DNA of 64,000 bases from Ptiloglossa arizonensis (taxonomy: Eukaryota; Arthropoda; Insecta; Hymenoptera; Colletidae): positions 17,782,001-17,846,000 of the forward strand of contig NC_135055.1 in NCBI RefSeq assembly GCF_051014685.1, given 5' to 3'. Below, in pieces: positions 22,094 to 33,240 of this stretch. Under the pieces are notes generated by a model. The model was not told where the DNA came from, did not search any database, and worked only from the letters and a program-made list of their open reading frames with translations. The position numbers were made by a program, and so were the translations under genes. Position 1 is the stretch's first letter. Every line of letters starts with the position of its first letter.

Positions 22094-24780
22094 CTCTTAT
22101 TTTCCTACCCTCGACGGGTGTCGCGGAGCGGGCGTGGCCGTGGGGGACCTGAATCCGTAAATCAAGACAGCGATCTGAAACGATGAACTCGCGTAGCGGC
22201 GATGTTGCATCAGAAAATCACGATGGCGCGGCCTGGTGCACGCAACGCCGCGCGAATGTTGCAGAAGTTTTCAAGCGTCAGCGAAACGGGGTCATTGATA
22301 TTTGCATATTTCACCGCCGCCGCTTGATTTTTTCCCATCCCCCCATCGGTCGTTTGTACTCGGTGTACAGCCACCGTTGCCGCGTGGGGGAAAAAATCAG
22401 ACGGCAGCCAACGGCCGTCGCAATTTAGGCTCCGACTATAAGATGCAATCCGCGACGGTTGTTGCGTAATCTCTCTTCTACCACGGACTTTCGATTCTAC
22501 GCGGTCGATCGGCCTTGAATACTCGCCCGATAGCTAAAATGTACCGCGGATAGCCATACAGGAAGGCAGGAAATGCTGCCTTGAAAATCCAGTTGAGCGT
22601 TACGACATAGGTGGGCAATTGCCCGTGTCCGCGCCTCCAATTCGCCCATTTTTTAACCCCAATTGGAATTCTATATTTTTCTTTTCTTTTCCAGCGATAT
22701 TATTTGCTCTACCAACGATGAATAATACCGTTTAGCGAGTATCGATGCCGATCATTTTGAACTTTCAGTTCTCAAGGTTCTTCAACCGGGTGGTAGATCT
22801 GCTTTGCGAGGTTGTACGCTTGGAAGTTGTTACACACGGGTAAACATTCGAGACGAACGAGCTTCTGGAAGCTTCTCGAAGCTACCGAGTCCACGGTTGG
22901 ACGTATCGTGTTACCTTTCTCGGGTGATAACTATTTTCGAGGGACGGAACGTTTAGGATGGGAAATATACCCATTGCTGGAAATTTTATTTTACGTATAC
23001 TCGAGTTTTCGAGCGTTTTCTGTGTGGAATCTATACGTACGCGAAGGTTACCGTAAGTTAAGAACAATTATCTGATATCGTTACTTCTCGTATCGAAGAC
23101 GACTGCAGAAGTAATTTGTTCACTTCGCTAGAATTTTAACGTTCCTTGTCTTAATGGATCTCTTGTGTCGCCTATACTCGATCCAGAGATCACCTTCAAG
23201 TGAGGAACTTAAGAATATGTGAAAGTCACTGCAAGTCAAGAACGATTATTGGATATTGTTGTTTCTCTCACCGAAGGCGACCGGAATAGATTAATTAGTT
23301 CACTTCGCAAGCAACATTCTTCTCCCACTAGATCTCTTATTTGGTCTATACTCCATTTTCGAGTCACCTTCAGCCACCGACATAAACTTGTGCAAAAGTT
23401 ACCGTAAGTAAACACGATTATTACGCGTTCTCTATTTCTCTCGTAATTTATTTACATCAAGGATTCGATTCCTTGTCCCTGAATCTTATATTTTCTGTAA
23501 GTTCGTCCCGAATTGTGCACGCGATGAAGTCGCGAGAACGAGTCCTAGTTTTCGAGACTCTAAAGAGAAAAAGAATCGCGAAACTGCGCAACTTGGACGT
23601 AAAGTTTGCTACGATATTGCTTCATCAGTCGAGCTGGCTCTGCTTCCAGATATTCTAAAGAGAGAAGGAGTCCCATCGTATCGTCAAACTAGAGTGGAAG
23701 TTTCCTGGCACGCTGCTCCATCAGTGAAGCTGGCCAGGTCATCGAGAGACTCCCTGTTCCTAGGCCCAATGATCGAGAATGGCAATTGTCTATAAATCAT
23801 CTACCAAGTACCTAAGACGTCCAAGTACAACGGAACGTTGATTATCCGGAGAACGATGATTCGGACACCGATTATGCGAGAATTGATTCCCCGATTATTG
23901 ATTATGTCTGAGAGTTTACACTATGAGAACCGTAGTACGCGATACTTGCTGGATCGACGCTAGAAAGTACCTGCAATGTGACTTTAACGAGGATTATTTA
24001 TTATTCGGTACGAGTGTCCTCCATGAATCGAAGCAAATGCAAACGATTGTACAGTGTTCGATAAACAATCCTTCAATAATATCAATTTCTCCAATTTGAG
24101 TATCTTTACGTAATAGAACCGAAGCCTCGAATTCTCGAGTCCACCTGTAATGGAGTTCTGAACATTAAGAATCTTTAAGAACCGCTTCATAAAATTAACC
24201 ATTTCCAAAACATTGCTACAATCTTTCAAGTCTCGAATCTTGGAAAAGTAAAAATAAAGATTTTCCCCACTCTTCCACTACCCCCTTAATTTCTTCTGTT
24301 CACTCGGAGCGTTTCTGTGACACTATTAGCTCAATTTCTTCAGTATTTTCAAGAACTACCAAAAAAAAGGGACAATCGATGAAATTACCATTCGGTCGTT
24401 TCAGTCCCTTCTATTCTCCCATAATCGCTACCAATCGCGCTGTATTATACATTTGAGGCTCGGATCTTCGGGGTGACGTAAAAACAAAGATAATCCTCTT
24501 TTTTTCTCTAGAATCCCCCAGCCAGACCCCTAGAGCGTTCCTTCGATCGTCCTTCGCCCGTACAATCGAGCGAGCAGGTCGCTTATCGATTCGTCGTACC
24601 CGAGCTTGTTCTACGTCCTGGCCGGATAATCGTCCCGCTGCACCGTGTCCCGAGCGTTCAGTCTTTGTTCTGTTTTCCAACGCGTGGAATTCCTCGGAGA
24701 CCGAGTAGGTACCTGATCGAGGAAACGGGGCGCGGTGACCTTTTTCTTTGCTCATCACGGGAGGCTACATCGTAATGGAG
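22094..24780. other. Divergent upstream region between A4 and A5
   Basis: Both neighbours are transcribed outward from this region, so it may hold shared control elements. It is GC-rich next to A4 (22110-22420), AT-rich in the middle and GC-richer again next to A5 (24500-24780). No gene is supported. Confidence 0.5.
23030..23420. repeat. Diverged tandem repeat, period about 180 bp
   Basis: 'gaaggttaccgtaagttaagaacaattatctgatat' near 23041, 'gaaagtcactgcaagtcaagaacgattattggatat' near 23220 and 'aaaagttaccgtaagtaaacacgattatt' near 23393 start three copies, each followed by a 'cgaag...agttcacttcgc' block in the first two. Confidence 0.75.
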
Positions 24781-24816
24781 TATATAACGGTTCAATCCGG
24801 TTCGAGAAGGATCAGT
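24781..24816 (+). promoter_or_regulatory. Core promoter of A5
   Basis: TATATAA at 24781-24787 and a perfect TCAGT initiator at 24812-24816, A at 24814, 33 nt apart. The 5' UTR would be about 83 nt. Confidence 0.85.
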
Positions 24817-24896
24817 AACAGACGCGAATGCACCGACGGGCGTAGAGGAACGCCGAGGGAAAATATAATAGGAGAGGACGTCGCAGACAAGGAGCC

Positions 24897-27800
24897 ATGA
24901 AGCTGCCGGTAAGCGGAAGAAACTTTATCGCGGCTCATCGAGCGTGCCCGGTCGAATGGGAGAGATTCTTACGAAAAGAGAATCCGCGTGCCGTTCCTGA
25001 TGAGAAAACTTTAATCTGTTGGCTCGTAATGCACTTTCGTGTCGTCCGTGAAATATGAACGGTACCCACCCCGCCTTATACTCTGACCAATGTTATTTCA
25101 TATATATATAGAGAGAGAGAGAGAAATTCTGTTCGGGAAGGAAGGTGGTGGGATAATTGAAACGACGAGTTAAAAGTGGTCGTCAAAAATTAATCGTGAT
25201 GCTGAGAAATTTTCAAAGTCCGCGGGGAACTTTGGTCAACCTTCCAAGTAGACCTTTCGCGAAGTCGAAGTCGAAGTCGAAGAAGGGATTCTTGGAAGTT
25301 TGGGGACAGTGGTACGATCGAAACTGTTTTGTAATTTAAAAGTGATTATTATAAAATTCCGGATGTCGAACGAATTTGAAAGTCTACGAAGAAAGAACCA
25401 GTTCGATTTTTCCAAGGGTCAATATCCCAAGTAGACCCCTTTATGGTTCTGGTAAATATAGCGTTCGTAGAAGTTGGGGAGCACTCGAACGATAGCAACT
25501 GTTTCGTAATTTAAAAGTGTGCCTCGTAAAATTCGTTTGTATCGAACGATTTTCAAAGTTCGCGAAATGTAACTGGAATTTTCATGAAAATTCGTGGTCT
25601 TAACAGCCAATCGTCCAAGTAGCTCCACTCCGGGGAGTTTAGGTCCCAACGAGTCTGTCGTTTTCGAAACTCGGAAACTCTCCGTTCTTTTTGCTCCGTA
25701 TCTCTTCCCCTGAATCTCCTGAACTGTGACGAATCTTCTTTGAACTTCGTCTTCGTACCAGGGAAGATGAGAAAGTCACAGATGGTCAAACCGGGAGAAT
25801 AGGTAGGATTTCCAGCTACCCTGGAACGAAGATAAAACTCAAAGGGAGATTTGGCACAGTTGGGAAGATTCGTGAAGCCGGTGTATCTAAAAACGTAAAC
25901 AGACGATGCGAAAGGTGTTCTCGCAACGATGGAACTAATATCGAAACATTCGCGAATGTCGAAACATTCGTTTCGATGTCTTCGAGTGAAAATAGGAAAT
26001 AAGAAAGAATGGCCAAAATGGAACTCGTATTTTTGACGTTACACGGAACAATTGCGTCCCCTGCGATAGCTCCGACCGTACGAGAAACAATTACGAGTAT
26101 TATGGGTGGGACTGTGACCAAAGGACCAGGTTTAACAATGGTAGCTGGTTCCAATTCGGATCACTTTATCTCCGAGTGTCCTTCGTTGCGATCCCCGTGC
26201 GTAGGAAACTTTATAGCTCCTCCATCGAATTAACACTCGTCATTGTACCTTCGTAAGAATGGTGTGTTCGGGAACCCTTCTTTTATTTCCCTTCCTCCTT
26301 CCGGGATCTCTTGATCCCAGTCTGGTCGTGTCTCCTCGTTCGGAGTCCCGAATGGCTCGGTGATTTCGATTCCTCGATCAGCAAGGATCGTTAGGTGACA
26401 CGGTCGACCAGGGATGCCCCGAGACATCCTCGTTCGAGGCAGCATCGGTCGCACCGCTCGTAAAATGTTTGCTCGAATGCTGTCCACGTGCTGGGCACGT
26501 AACCGCGACGATGACGACGCGTTTCATGCGCGGCACGTCTACGGGGAATCGAGTTATGCAAATCCATGGTGCGTGCAACTCTATCCGTGGACATCGGATG
26601 CGACGGATGCGTGTCGGATATTGTCCTCGAAGCACCCGTAGCGTTCTCGCGGCCCGCGACAATAAACGCATCGGTTAGACTCCGATCAGCCGAGTTACTC
26701 CCGTTACGCTCGATGGAACGTAATCCCACCTAGCGTGGTATTATTACGGGGAACCGAGTTTTCGTGGCCGGAGATGCAGTCTCGCGTTACGTGGATAGAG
26801 ATACGATCCTCGGGGGACAGAGTCGCGAATGAAGTTTCGAAGAACCGAATGCGTCTTTTAAAGATCGGTGCGGGAGAATCGGGAAGACGAAACAGGAAGG
26901 AGTACATCGAACTGTCAAAGTTGGTAGCGAGCTGTGCTACGGATGAGAATTGAGAAGATTGCTGGGTTTAGAGGAATATGGTAGCTAGAGTTGATAGAAT
27001 GTGAACGAAGTGTCTTTGATTCAAGAATCAAGAAGGTATCAGAGTTAAGATTCTGGCTATAATAGAGACCTGGAGAAATGATTCGTAGGTTGAAGGGAAC
27101 GTAGACCGTGTACGAGTGGAACGTAGACGAACCTATGAGTTAAGAAAGCACATCGAACGGTCGAAGTCAGCTAGAAGCAGGCTACGTTGGTTATTGCATT
27201 GGCCTGGAAAGATGACTCCTGGGTTAAGGAGTGTAACCTAGCACCGCGTGTAACAAGAATGTGGGCTCCGAGTAATTTTTGCTTACTTGTACCTTCTTCC
27301 AGATCACCTTCTCAGCTCCTCCAGGGAACCTACTTAGTAAAGCTAGGGCAGGGACATTAGCGACTCCCCGTTTAGCCTGGTGCGACCCAGAACCTCTTCA
27401 AATCCTTCGCTATCTACGTTTTCCACAACGTACGCTATCGTGAAAACTTGTCGAGGGTCCCCTCGTAAGACTGTCCAAACGCTGTACAAGCGAAAAGATA
27501 TCGCCTACAGACGTCGCGTAATAAAGAACACGTAACTATATTCGATCATAGAGGCAGTCGCGGCAGACGTCGGTTAATAGAAGATATTTATGGCCGAGAT
27601 TACGAGAAAACATTCCAACAATTGTGTCGCCTAACCCAGGGACGCCCGTGCCCACGTTTTACCTGCGGCAGATAACGCGTCGCGGCCAGTGAGGCTCGTC
27701 TTAATAAATCACACCTTATCCGTTTTCAGCTGCAGTTAGCGGCATCGATTCTCCTGACATCCGTTTGCGCCAACGGCTGGCCTTATCGTGAAATAGTAGG

Positions 27801-30800
27801 CGTCGGGCAATCAGCAACGCCGCTGTTCGTTGCACCAGTTTATGGACTCGCACCTGCGCCCGGTCTGTTGCCAGCGGAGGCTGCGAAAGAGCTCCCGACC
27901 ATCGTCTCGGGCCCCGTAACGGGGACCACGTTCGTCGAAGGATCGTCATCAGGACCCGTGACCATCCTCTCGCCCGGTGATCCAGTTACAGCGCTAGAGA
28001 ACGCTCTTTCGACGACGCGAAGTAAGCTCCGTCGTCTCGTGGCGTTCGAGAGAGATTTCGAACTCGCGAAAATCGAAGACGCGGGAACCCGCGCGAACCT
28101 TTCGAATCAAATTCGAACGTTTACGACTCGAACCGCGGGACTGGTCTCGATTGCGTAACCGAAGTAGCGCGATATCGAAATCTATTGCCTCGTATACATT
28201 TTACGAGACGCGTAAACCGTGGAATTTATCGTAGCCGCGTTTCTTCGACGAACTATGGATCCAGTACGTTCGTAAGTTCGCTCCAGGGTGGTATCGTAAC
28301 GCGCGAGTGTTTCACTAGCGACGAATCGGGGACGCGGAAAACAATGAAAAATGTACGGACCGGGATAAACCCGACCGAAATTACGGGAGAAAAATATCGA
28401 TTCGAATGTTCCTCCTGGCGAAGTGAACGCGGAAAGAGTCCTTCGCAAGGAGAGCCAGACTCTGTTCTTCGTTGGCCAATAGACGTAAAAGTTGTTTCAA
28501 GGTTTTCTATTTGCAAATCGAAGAACGGGTCTGTGCTCGATCGGCACCATGGCAACTGGAACATAATGACTGTGTAATTTAGAATGGTAAATCCTATTTT
28601 AATCGTTCCCGAAGGAGAACTTTGCCTTAGCTTTGCACCAAAGCAATTTGAACGTGAACCAAGAACAGGTGTACGATCTTGACTGGTAGTTATTAAGAAT
28701 CTATTCTGATCGTTCCTGAAGGATGTATTCCTCTTGGACCGAAACTAGAGCAATCTCCTTTCCCACAAAGGAAAAAAGATTATCCGACCTAGAATGATAA
28801 CCACGAAGAATCTATTTGAATCATTTCTGAAGGAGACCTCTTAGAGCCCAATCGTCGAGAAATGAAATCACGTTAGAGATTGCTGCCACCGAGGAGATTT
28901 GTTCTTGATTTGTGTCATTAATTTGTTCGTTTTGATCGGTTGAATCGCGATGACTATCAATCGACAACTGCCACGGACTTCGTTAATTTTCTTTCCAGAA
29001 GCGAACGATGCACCAGGTGCGCCCGAAGATTCGGTGCTCATTAAGGGAGCCTCGGCGGGCCCGGTAACGCTCGTCGCTCCTTCCGACAATTCCGTCGCTG
29101 TCGCCGGCGCCGATAATGCAGCGTCAGCTCGAGCGGAAACAAAGAACGAGGCTGTTGCATCGTCAGCATCGGCGGAGGTCGCAATCGAAAACGCAGAAGA
29201 ATCATCGGCCGCGGGAGCGTTGGCGAACGCGGCTGCAATCAGCGAAACAATAGGAATAGCGTCAGCGAAGGCGGTAATAGGTCCCTCTACCGGACCCATA
29301 ATCATCGTTGGTCCGACCGCCCCGCCAATACCAACTGTCGCTCCCTTAGACGCCCCAGTGACGATTGCAGCTTCGACTGATAGTAGTTCTGTCAATGTAG
29401 CTTCGACTTCTAGTAGTTCTGCCAATGTAGCTTCGACTGATAGTAGTTCTGCCAATGCAGCTTCGACTTCTAGCAGTTCTGCCAATGTAGCTTCGACTTC
29501 TAGTAGTTCTACCAATGCAGCTTCGACTTCTAGCAGTTCTGCCAATGTAGCTTCGACTTCTAGCAGTTCTGCCAATTCAGCTTTGGCGTCTAGCAGTTCT
29601 GCCAATGCAGCTTCGACTGCTAGTAGTTCTGCCAATGCAGCTTTGGCCTCTAGCAGTTCTGCCAATGTAGCTTCGACTTCTAGCAGTTCTGCCAATGCAG
29701 CTTTGGCGTCTAGCAGTTCTGCCAATGCAGCTTCGACTGCTAATAGTTCTGTAAATGTAGCTTCGACTACCAATACTTCTGACAACGTAGCTGCGACTGC
29801 TAGCAGTTCCAATAGCGCAACTTCGTCTACTAGCAGTTCCACTAGAGTAGTTTCGAGTGTTAGTAGTTCCGAAAGCGCTGCTTCAACCGATAGCAGTTCC
29901 AATAGAGTAGCTTCGACTGCTAGCAGTTCCAACAGCGCAGCTTCGGCTGACAGCAGTTCCAACAGTGCTGCTTCAACTGCTAGCAGTTCCAATACAGTAG
30001 GTTTAACTACTAGCAGTTCCAATAGCGCAGCTTCGACAGCTGGCAATTCCAACAGTGCAGCTTCCACTTCCAGCAGTTCCAACAGAGCAGCTTCGTCTGT
30101 CAGTAGTTCCGCCAATGCAGCTTTGACTGCAGCCGCTAATGCTAAAGTTTTGGACGTTACGATTGTCGAAGAACTTAACAATGGACGTGGTATCGCAACA
30201 GGTAAGTCACCTGATCCCTTCTGCCTCTTCTCACAACATTTTTCTCTTCAGTGATACGTCTTCGATTATTAAAAATAAAATCGAGTAGTTATCGAGGATG
30301 AGATATAACATGAAGAGTTTTTGAAAAACTCTGTATATTAAACATAAAATTGAGTAGTTATTGAGAATGAGATATAACGTACAAAGTTTCTTAATTGACT
30401 CCAACTTACAAATGAAAGAAAAATGATCGATTTTTACCTGACAATGATTACGCGACGCAACACAAAGTAACGCGTAACAACTCGTTTTCCTAATCGCCTA
30501 GTTCTTTTTCAAAGAAGAATCAGGTGTCTTGAATAAATAAATATTGAATATTGTGCGTTGAATAAATACTCAGTATCTACTCTCGGTATCTATTTAAATG
30601 AAGTATTAGAATAGAAGAGATCAACATCGAGCGGAAATTTTCTGCATTCGCTAACAGTTTACACTGCACGGTAGATGTTTACGCTCTGTTTTCAGGCACA
30701 AGGGAATCAACCGGAGCGGAGGTTAGAGCGTCCAGCTCGACCTGGGGAACGCGGAATTCTGGGAATTCCGTAGTAACCGCCACGGCTGGGGTTAATTCGA

Positions 30801-30949
30801 TTACGCCCGGAGCTACAATCGCAGTCGGGGAGGCACCCTTAAGTAACGTTGTCGTATCAGCGCCGACGGTTCCCTCCGCGGTCGTTTCCGTGCCTTCGGG
30901 TGCCATTTCCGCCGCCGCCAGTGCGTTGTTCTTCCAGGCGCCGCTCTAA
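24897..30949 (+). CDS. A5, large apidermin-related secreted protein with Ser/Ala repeat domain (4 exons, 586 aa)
   Basis: Exons are 24897-24908, 27730-28021, 28999-30201 and 30696-30949. Intron 1 is phase 0 after MKLP; introns 2 and 3 are phase 1. Donors are GTAAGC, GTAAGC and GTAAGT; all acceptors are pyrimidine-rich and end in CAG. The frame gives 586 residues and TAA. Order of parts: signal peptide (MKLPLQLAASILLTSVCA); about residues 20-100 with SGPVTGTTF and SGPVTILSP motifs related to the GPV motifs of A1-A3; an acidic Ala/Glu/Ser segment (about 110-190) with GPSTGPIIIVGP; 25 ten-residue repeats of the type ASTSSSSANV (about residues 227-476) plus one decayed unit; and a Val/Ser/Ala-rich tail ending ALFFQAPL. 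Shared promoter type, 12-nt exon, intron phases and position make it a paralogue of the apidermin genes, three to eight times larger. The Ser/Thr-dense repeats suggest a mucin-like, O-glycosylated extracellular protein. Function is inferred, not shown. Confidence 0.8.
25165..25570. repeat. Diverged tandem repeat in intron 1 of A5
   Basis: 'gaaactgttttgtaatttaaaagtg' near 25320 and 'caactgtttcgtaatttaaaagtg' near 25497 mark copies about 177 bp apart, each with 'aaagt' and 'ccaagtagacc' blocks. A microsatellite of TA followed by GA repeats lies just before, at about 25101-25124. Confidence 0.7.
26024..26170 (+). pseudogene. Possible decayed apidermin-like exon in intron 1 of A5
   Basis: Within intron 1 of A5 a plus-strand open stretch reads MELVFLTLHGTIASPAIAPT, then an ISTIMGG-like segment (TSIMGGTVTKGPGLTMVAGS). 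The hydrophobic start, the Ala-Ser-Pro border and the GTVTKGPG/VAGS pattern recall the second exons of A2, A3 and A5. I see no convincing acceptor or donor in phase, so it is not included in the A5 gene model. It could equally be chance. Confidence 0.25.
28575..28860. repeat. Diverged tandem repeat in intron 2 of A5
   Basis: 'aatcgttcccgaaggagaac' near 28602, 'gatcgttcctgaaggatgta' near 28708 and 'aatcatttctgaaggagacc' near 28824 mark three copies of about 105-116 bp. Confidence 0.7.
29371..30150 (+). repeat. 30-bp coding minisatellite in exon 3 of A5
   Basis: Twenty-five units of exactly 30 bp from 29371 to 30120 with no indel, then a decayed 26th unit. Consensus CTTCGACTTCTAGCAGTTCTGCCAATGTAG, encoding ASTSSSSANV. 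Units 1-13 end mostly SANA/SANV, units 14-25 mostly SNSA/SNRV, so two subfamilies sit side by side. Some units (ALASSSSANA) recur every second to fourth position, pointing to amplification in blocks. Confidence 0.95.
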
Positions 30950-31099
30950 CCGTTCCGAAAGCTCGCAACGACCGGTTTGTTGGTTTCTGTGTTCTCGCGA
31001 GGTGAAAAATCGTTTCGTTGCCAGACGGCTAATTTACGAAGCTGCTGGCCCTGTAGCTGCACGCATGGTAGCGATGGGACCGATACTGTTAGAGATTTA
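30950..31099 (+). other. Probable 3' UTR of A5
   Basis: Sequence directly after the A5 stop codon. The first clear AATAAA is far downstream at 31971-31976; several ATTAAA in the minisatellite could also serve. Confidence 0.4.
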
Positions 31100-31615
31100 C
31101 CACTTGCCGATACTTTCGTGGAAGTATCAAACATGTATTAAATACTTTCGTGGAAGTATCAAACGTGTATTAAATACTTTCGTGGAAGTATCAAACATGT
31201 ATTAAATACTTTCGTGGAAGTATCAAGTATGTACCAACTACTTTCGTAAAATATCGAATATGTGCCAATACTTTCATGGAAGTATCAAATATATACCAAA
31301 TACTTTTGCAAAATATCGAATATGTGCCAATACTTTCATGAAAGTATCAAATATGTACCAAATACTTTTGTAAAATATCGAACGTGTACCAATACTTTCA
31401 TGGAAGTATCAAGTATGTACCAAATACTTTTGTAAAATACCAAATATGTACTTTCGTGGAAGTATCAATTATCTATTGACAATTTCGCGGAAATATCAAT
31501 TCGTATAGTTAATCTTGTAGAAGTATCAGATGTGTGTCGATACCTTCGCTAAAGTATCAGACAAGTATCGATACTTTCGTGGAAGTATCACATACGTATC
31601 GATAATTTCGTGAAA
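31100..31615. repeat. 32-bp minisatellite with internal inverted repeat
   Basis: Units of the form TACTTTCGTGGAAGTATCAA plus an ACATGTATTAAA-type tail. The first four are nearly identical at 32-bp spacing (31110, 31143, 31175, 31207), then copies become diverged and irregular to about 31610. Each unit contains TACTT...AAGTA, so the array can form a series of small hairpins. Confidence 0.9.
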
Positions 31616-31970
31616 ATAACGACATCGTGCGATGTTAGGTTATAATTTGCGGGCTGGTCTGTTGCTATCGATTCGATATCGTTCCCATCGATACTCGCTA
31701 ACCTTTCGAGAGAGTTTCAAGCGCGCGCGTGCGCCAGTAAGTCCAGTGTGGCGAGAAAAGGAGCGCATTCGTTGACATTGCGTTGGCGATCGTAGCGATA
31801 CGAAACAAGGAAGGGAAAAGTTGTGCAAGGACGACCGGGACACGCGCCGGATAGTCGTTGGCATTGATGGCTGCGCGTTGCTTTCTTGTAAACGACCGTT
31901 GAATACAATGGCGGCGATTTTCACATCTCTACGAGGCACCGAATACCTCGTTGTCGCGATAATTGTTTCC

Positions 31971-31976
31971 AATAAA
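31971..31976 (+). terminator. Candidate poly(A) signal of A5
   Basis: AATAAA about 1 kb after the A5 stop codon. If used, the whole 32-bp minisatellite would be part of the 3' UTR. Weakly supported. Confidence 0.3.
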
Positions 31977-32344
31977 CGACAAAGCAGAGAAAAATTACGT
32001 TTCTTTTTTTTTCTTTTATCTCTCTGTCTCTCGATTGTCTCTGATTTTATTCCATTCTTGCGACCACGAAACTTTTACGATCGAGAACTATAAAAAATAT
32101 TCCTTTCGATTATAATCTATCGGCGTCAAACCGGAAACGAATTTACATAATTATTCTTTATCGATTCTGAAACGTGTGAAAACTAGTCTCCAACGGGGCA
32201 GATTTTTACTAGGAAGTAGTGTCCGTATCGTGTAATTTTAATTGCGCAATACGGTCTGTTAGTTGACTCGATAGCGTGGAAACTTGTACCGATTATATTC
32301 ATCCGTTAACCTTGCAATAGGGGGTTCATCGAACATGGCTACCC

Positions 32345-33240
32345 TACAACCTAACCAACCTTAATCCTAAACTTGTAATCTATTTAAACGCAAGATTAAC
32401 GATGCTGCTACGCAGAAGATCGTTATCATCGAATAGAAAAATTACTCGGCGGTAAAGTTTCGAAATTCCGTTCAAGTGGGAACGAGGTGTTCGGAAGGCG
32501 GTGATAAAATACGAAGAAACAAAGGCTAGAGGAATCTAACCTAACCTGATTTAATCTTAAACTCATAATTCATTTAAACACAATATTAACGACACTTCTG
32601 TCTGGAAGATTGTTATTATCGAATAGAAAAGTGATGGAGAACCTAACTCTACTTAATCTTAAACTTACAATTCATTTAAATACAACATTAACGACGCTAC
32701 CGTGTAAAAGATTTATTATCTGATAGAAAAATGACAAAGAACCTAACCTAACTTAATTCTAAACTTACAATTCATTTAAACACAATATTAACGACGCTAC
32801 TGTGTAAAAGACTGTTATTATCGAATAGAAAATTGCCAGAGAACCTAACCTTACTTAATCTTAAACTTACAATTCATTTAGACACAATATTAACGACGTT
32901 ACTATGTAAAAGACTGTTATTATCGGATAGAAAATTGACAAAGAACCTATCTTAACTTAATTCTAAGCGTACAATCCATTGAAACACAATATTAACGACG
33001 GAGCTAGATAGAGAATCGTTATCGTCGAATGGAAAAATTCTAGAGAACTTAACCTAACTTAACTCTAAGCTCACGCTCCGTTTAAAGACGAGAATAACGA
33101 TGTCGATACGCGAAAGATCGTGATCATCGAACGAGAGAATTATTCACCGCTGGAATTTCGAAATTCCGTTCAAACGAGAACACTGTGGAAGGAGTGGTTG
33201 ATTTCGAAGTAATGAAACAAAGACAAACGAGGAGAGAAAG
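32345..33240. repeat. Seven-copy tandem repeat of about 102 bp with matching end blocks
   Basis: 'aacctaac..acttaatcttaaacttacaattcatttaaacacaatattaacgacg...ttattatcgaatagaaaa' units start near 32348, 32538, 32640, 32740, 32842, 32943 and 33049. The first and last units carry an extra block of about 90 bp ('aatttcgaaattccgttcaa' at about 32457 and 33155) that the inner units lack. Confidence 0.9.

Noticed and set aside
28868..30181. 437-residue minus-strand open frame as a gene
   Set aside because: It is the antisense of the 30-bp coding repeat of A5, lacks its own promoter or signal features, and its repeat pattern is fully explained by the sense repeat.
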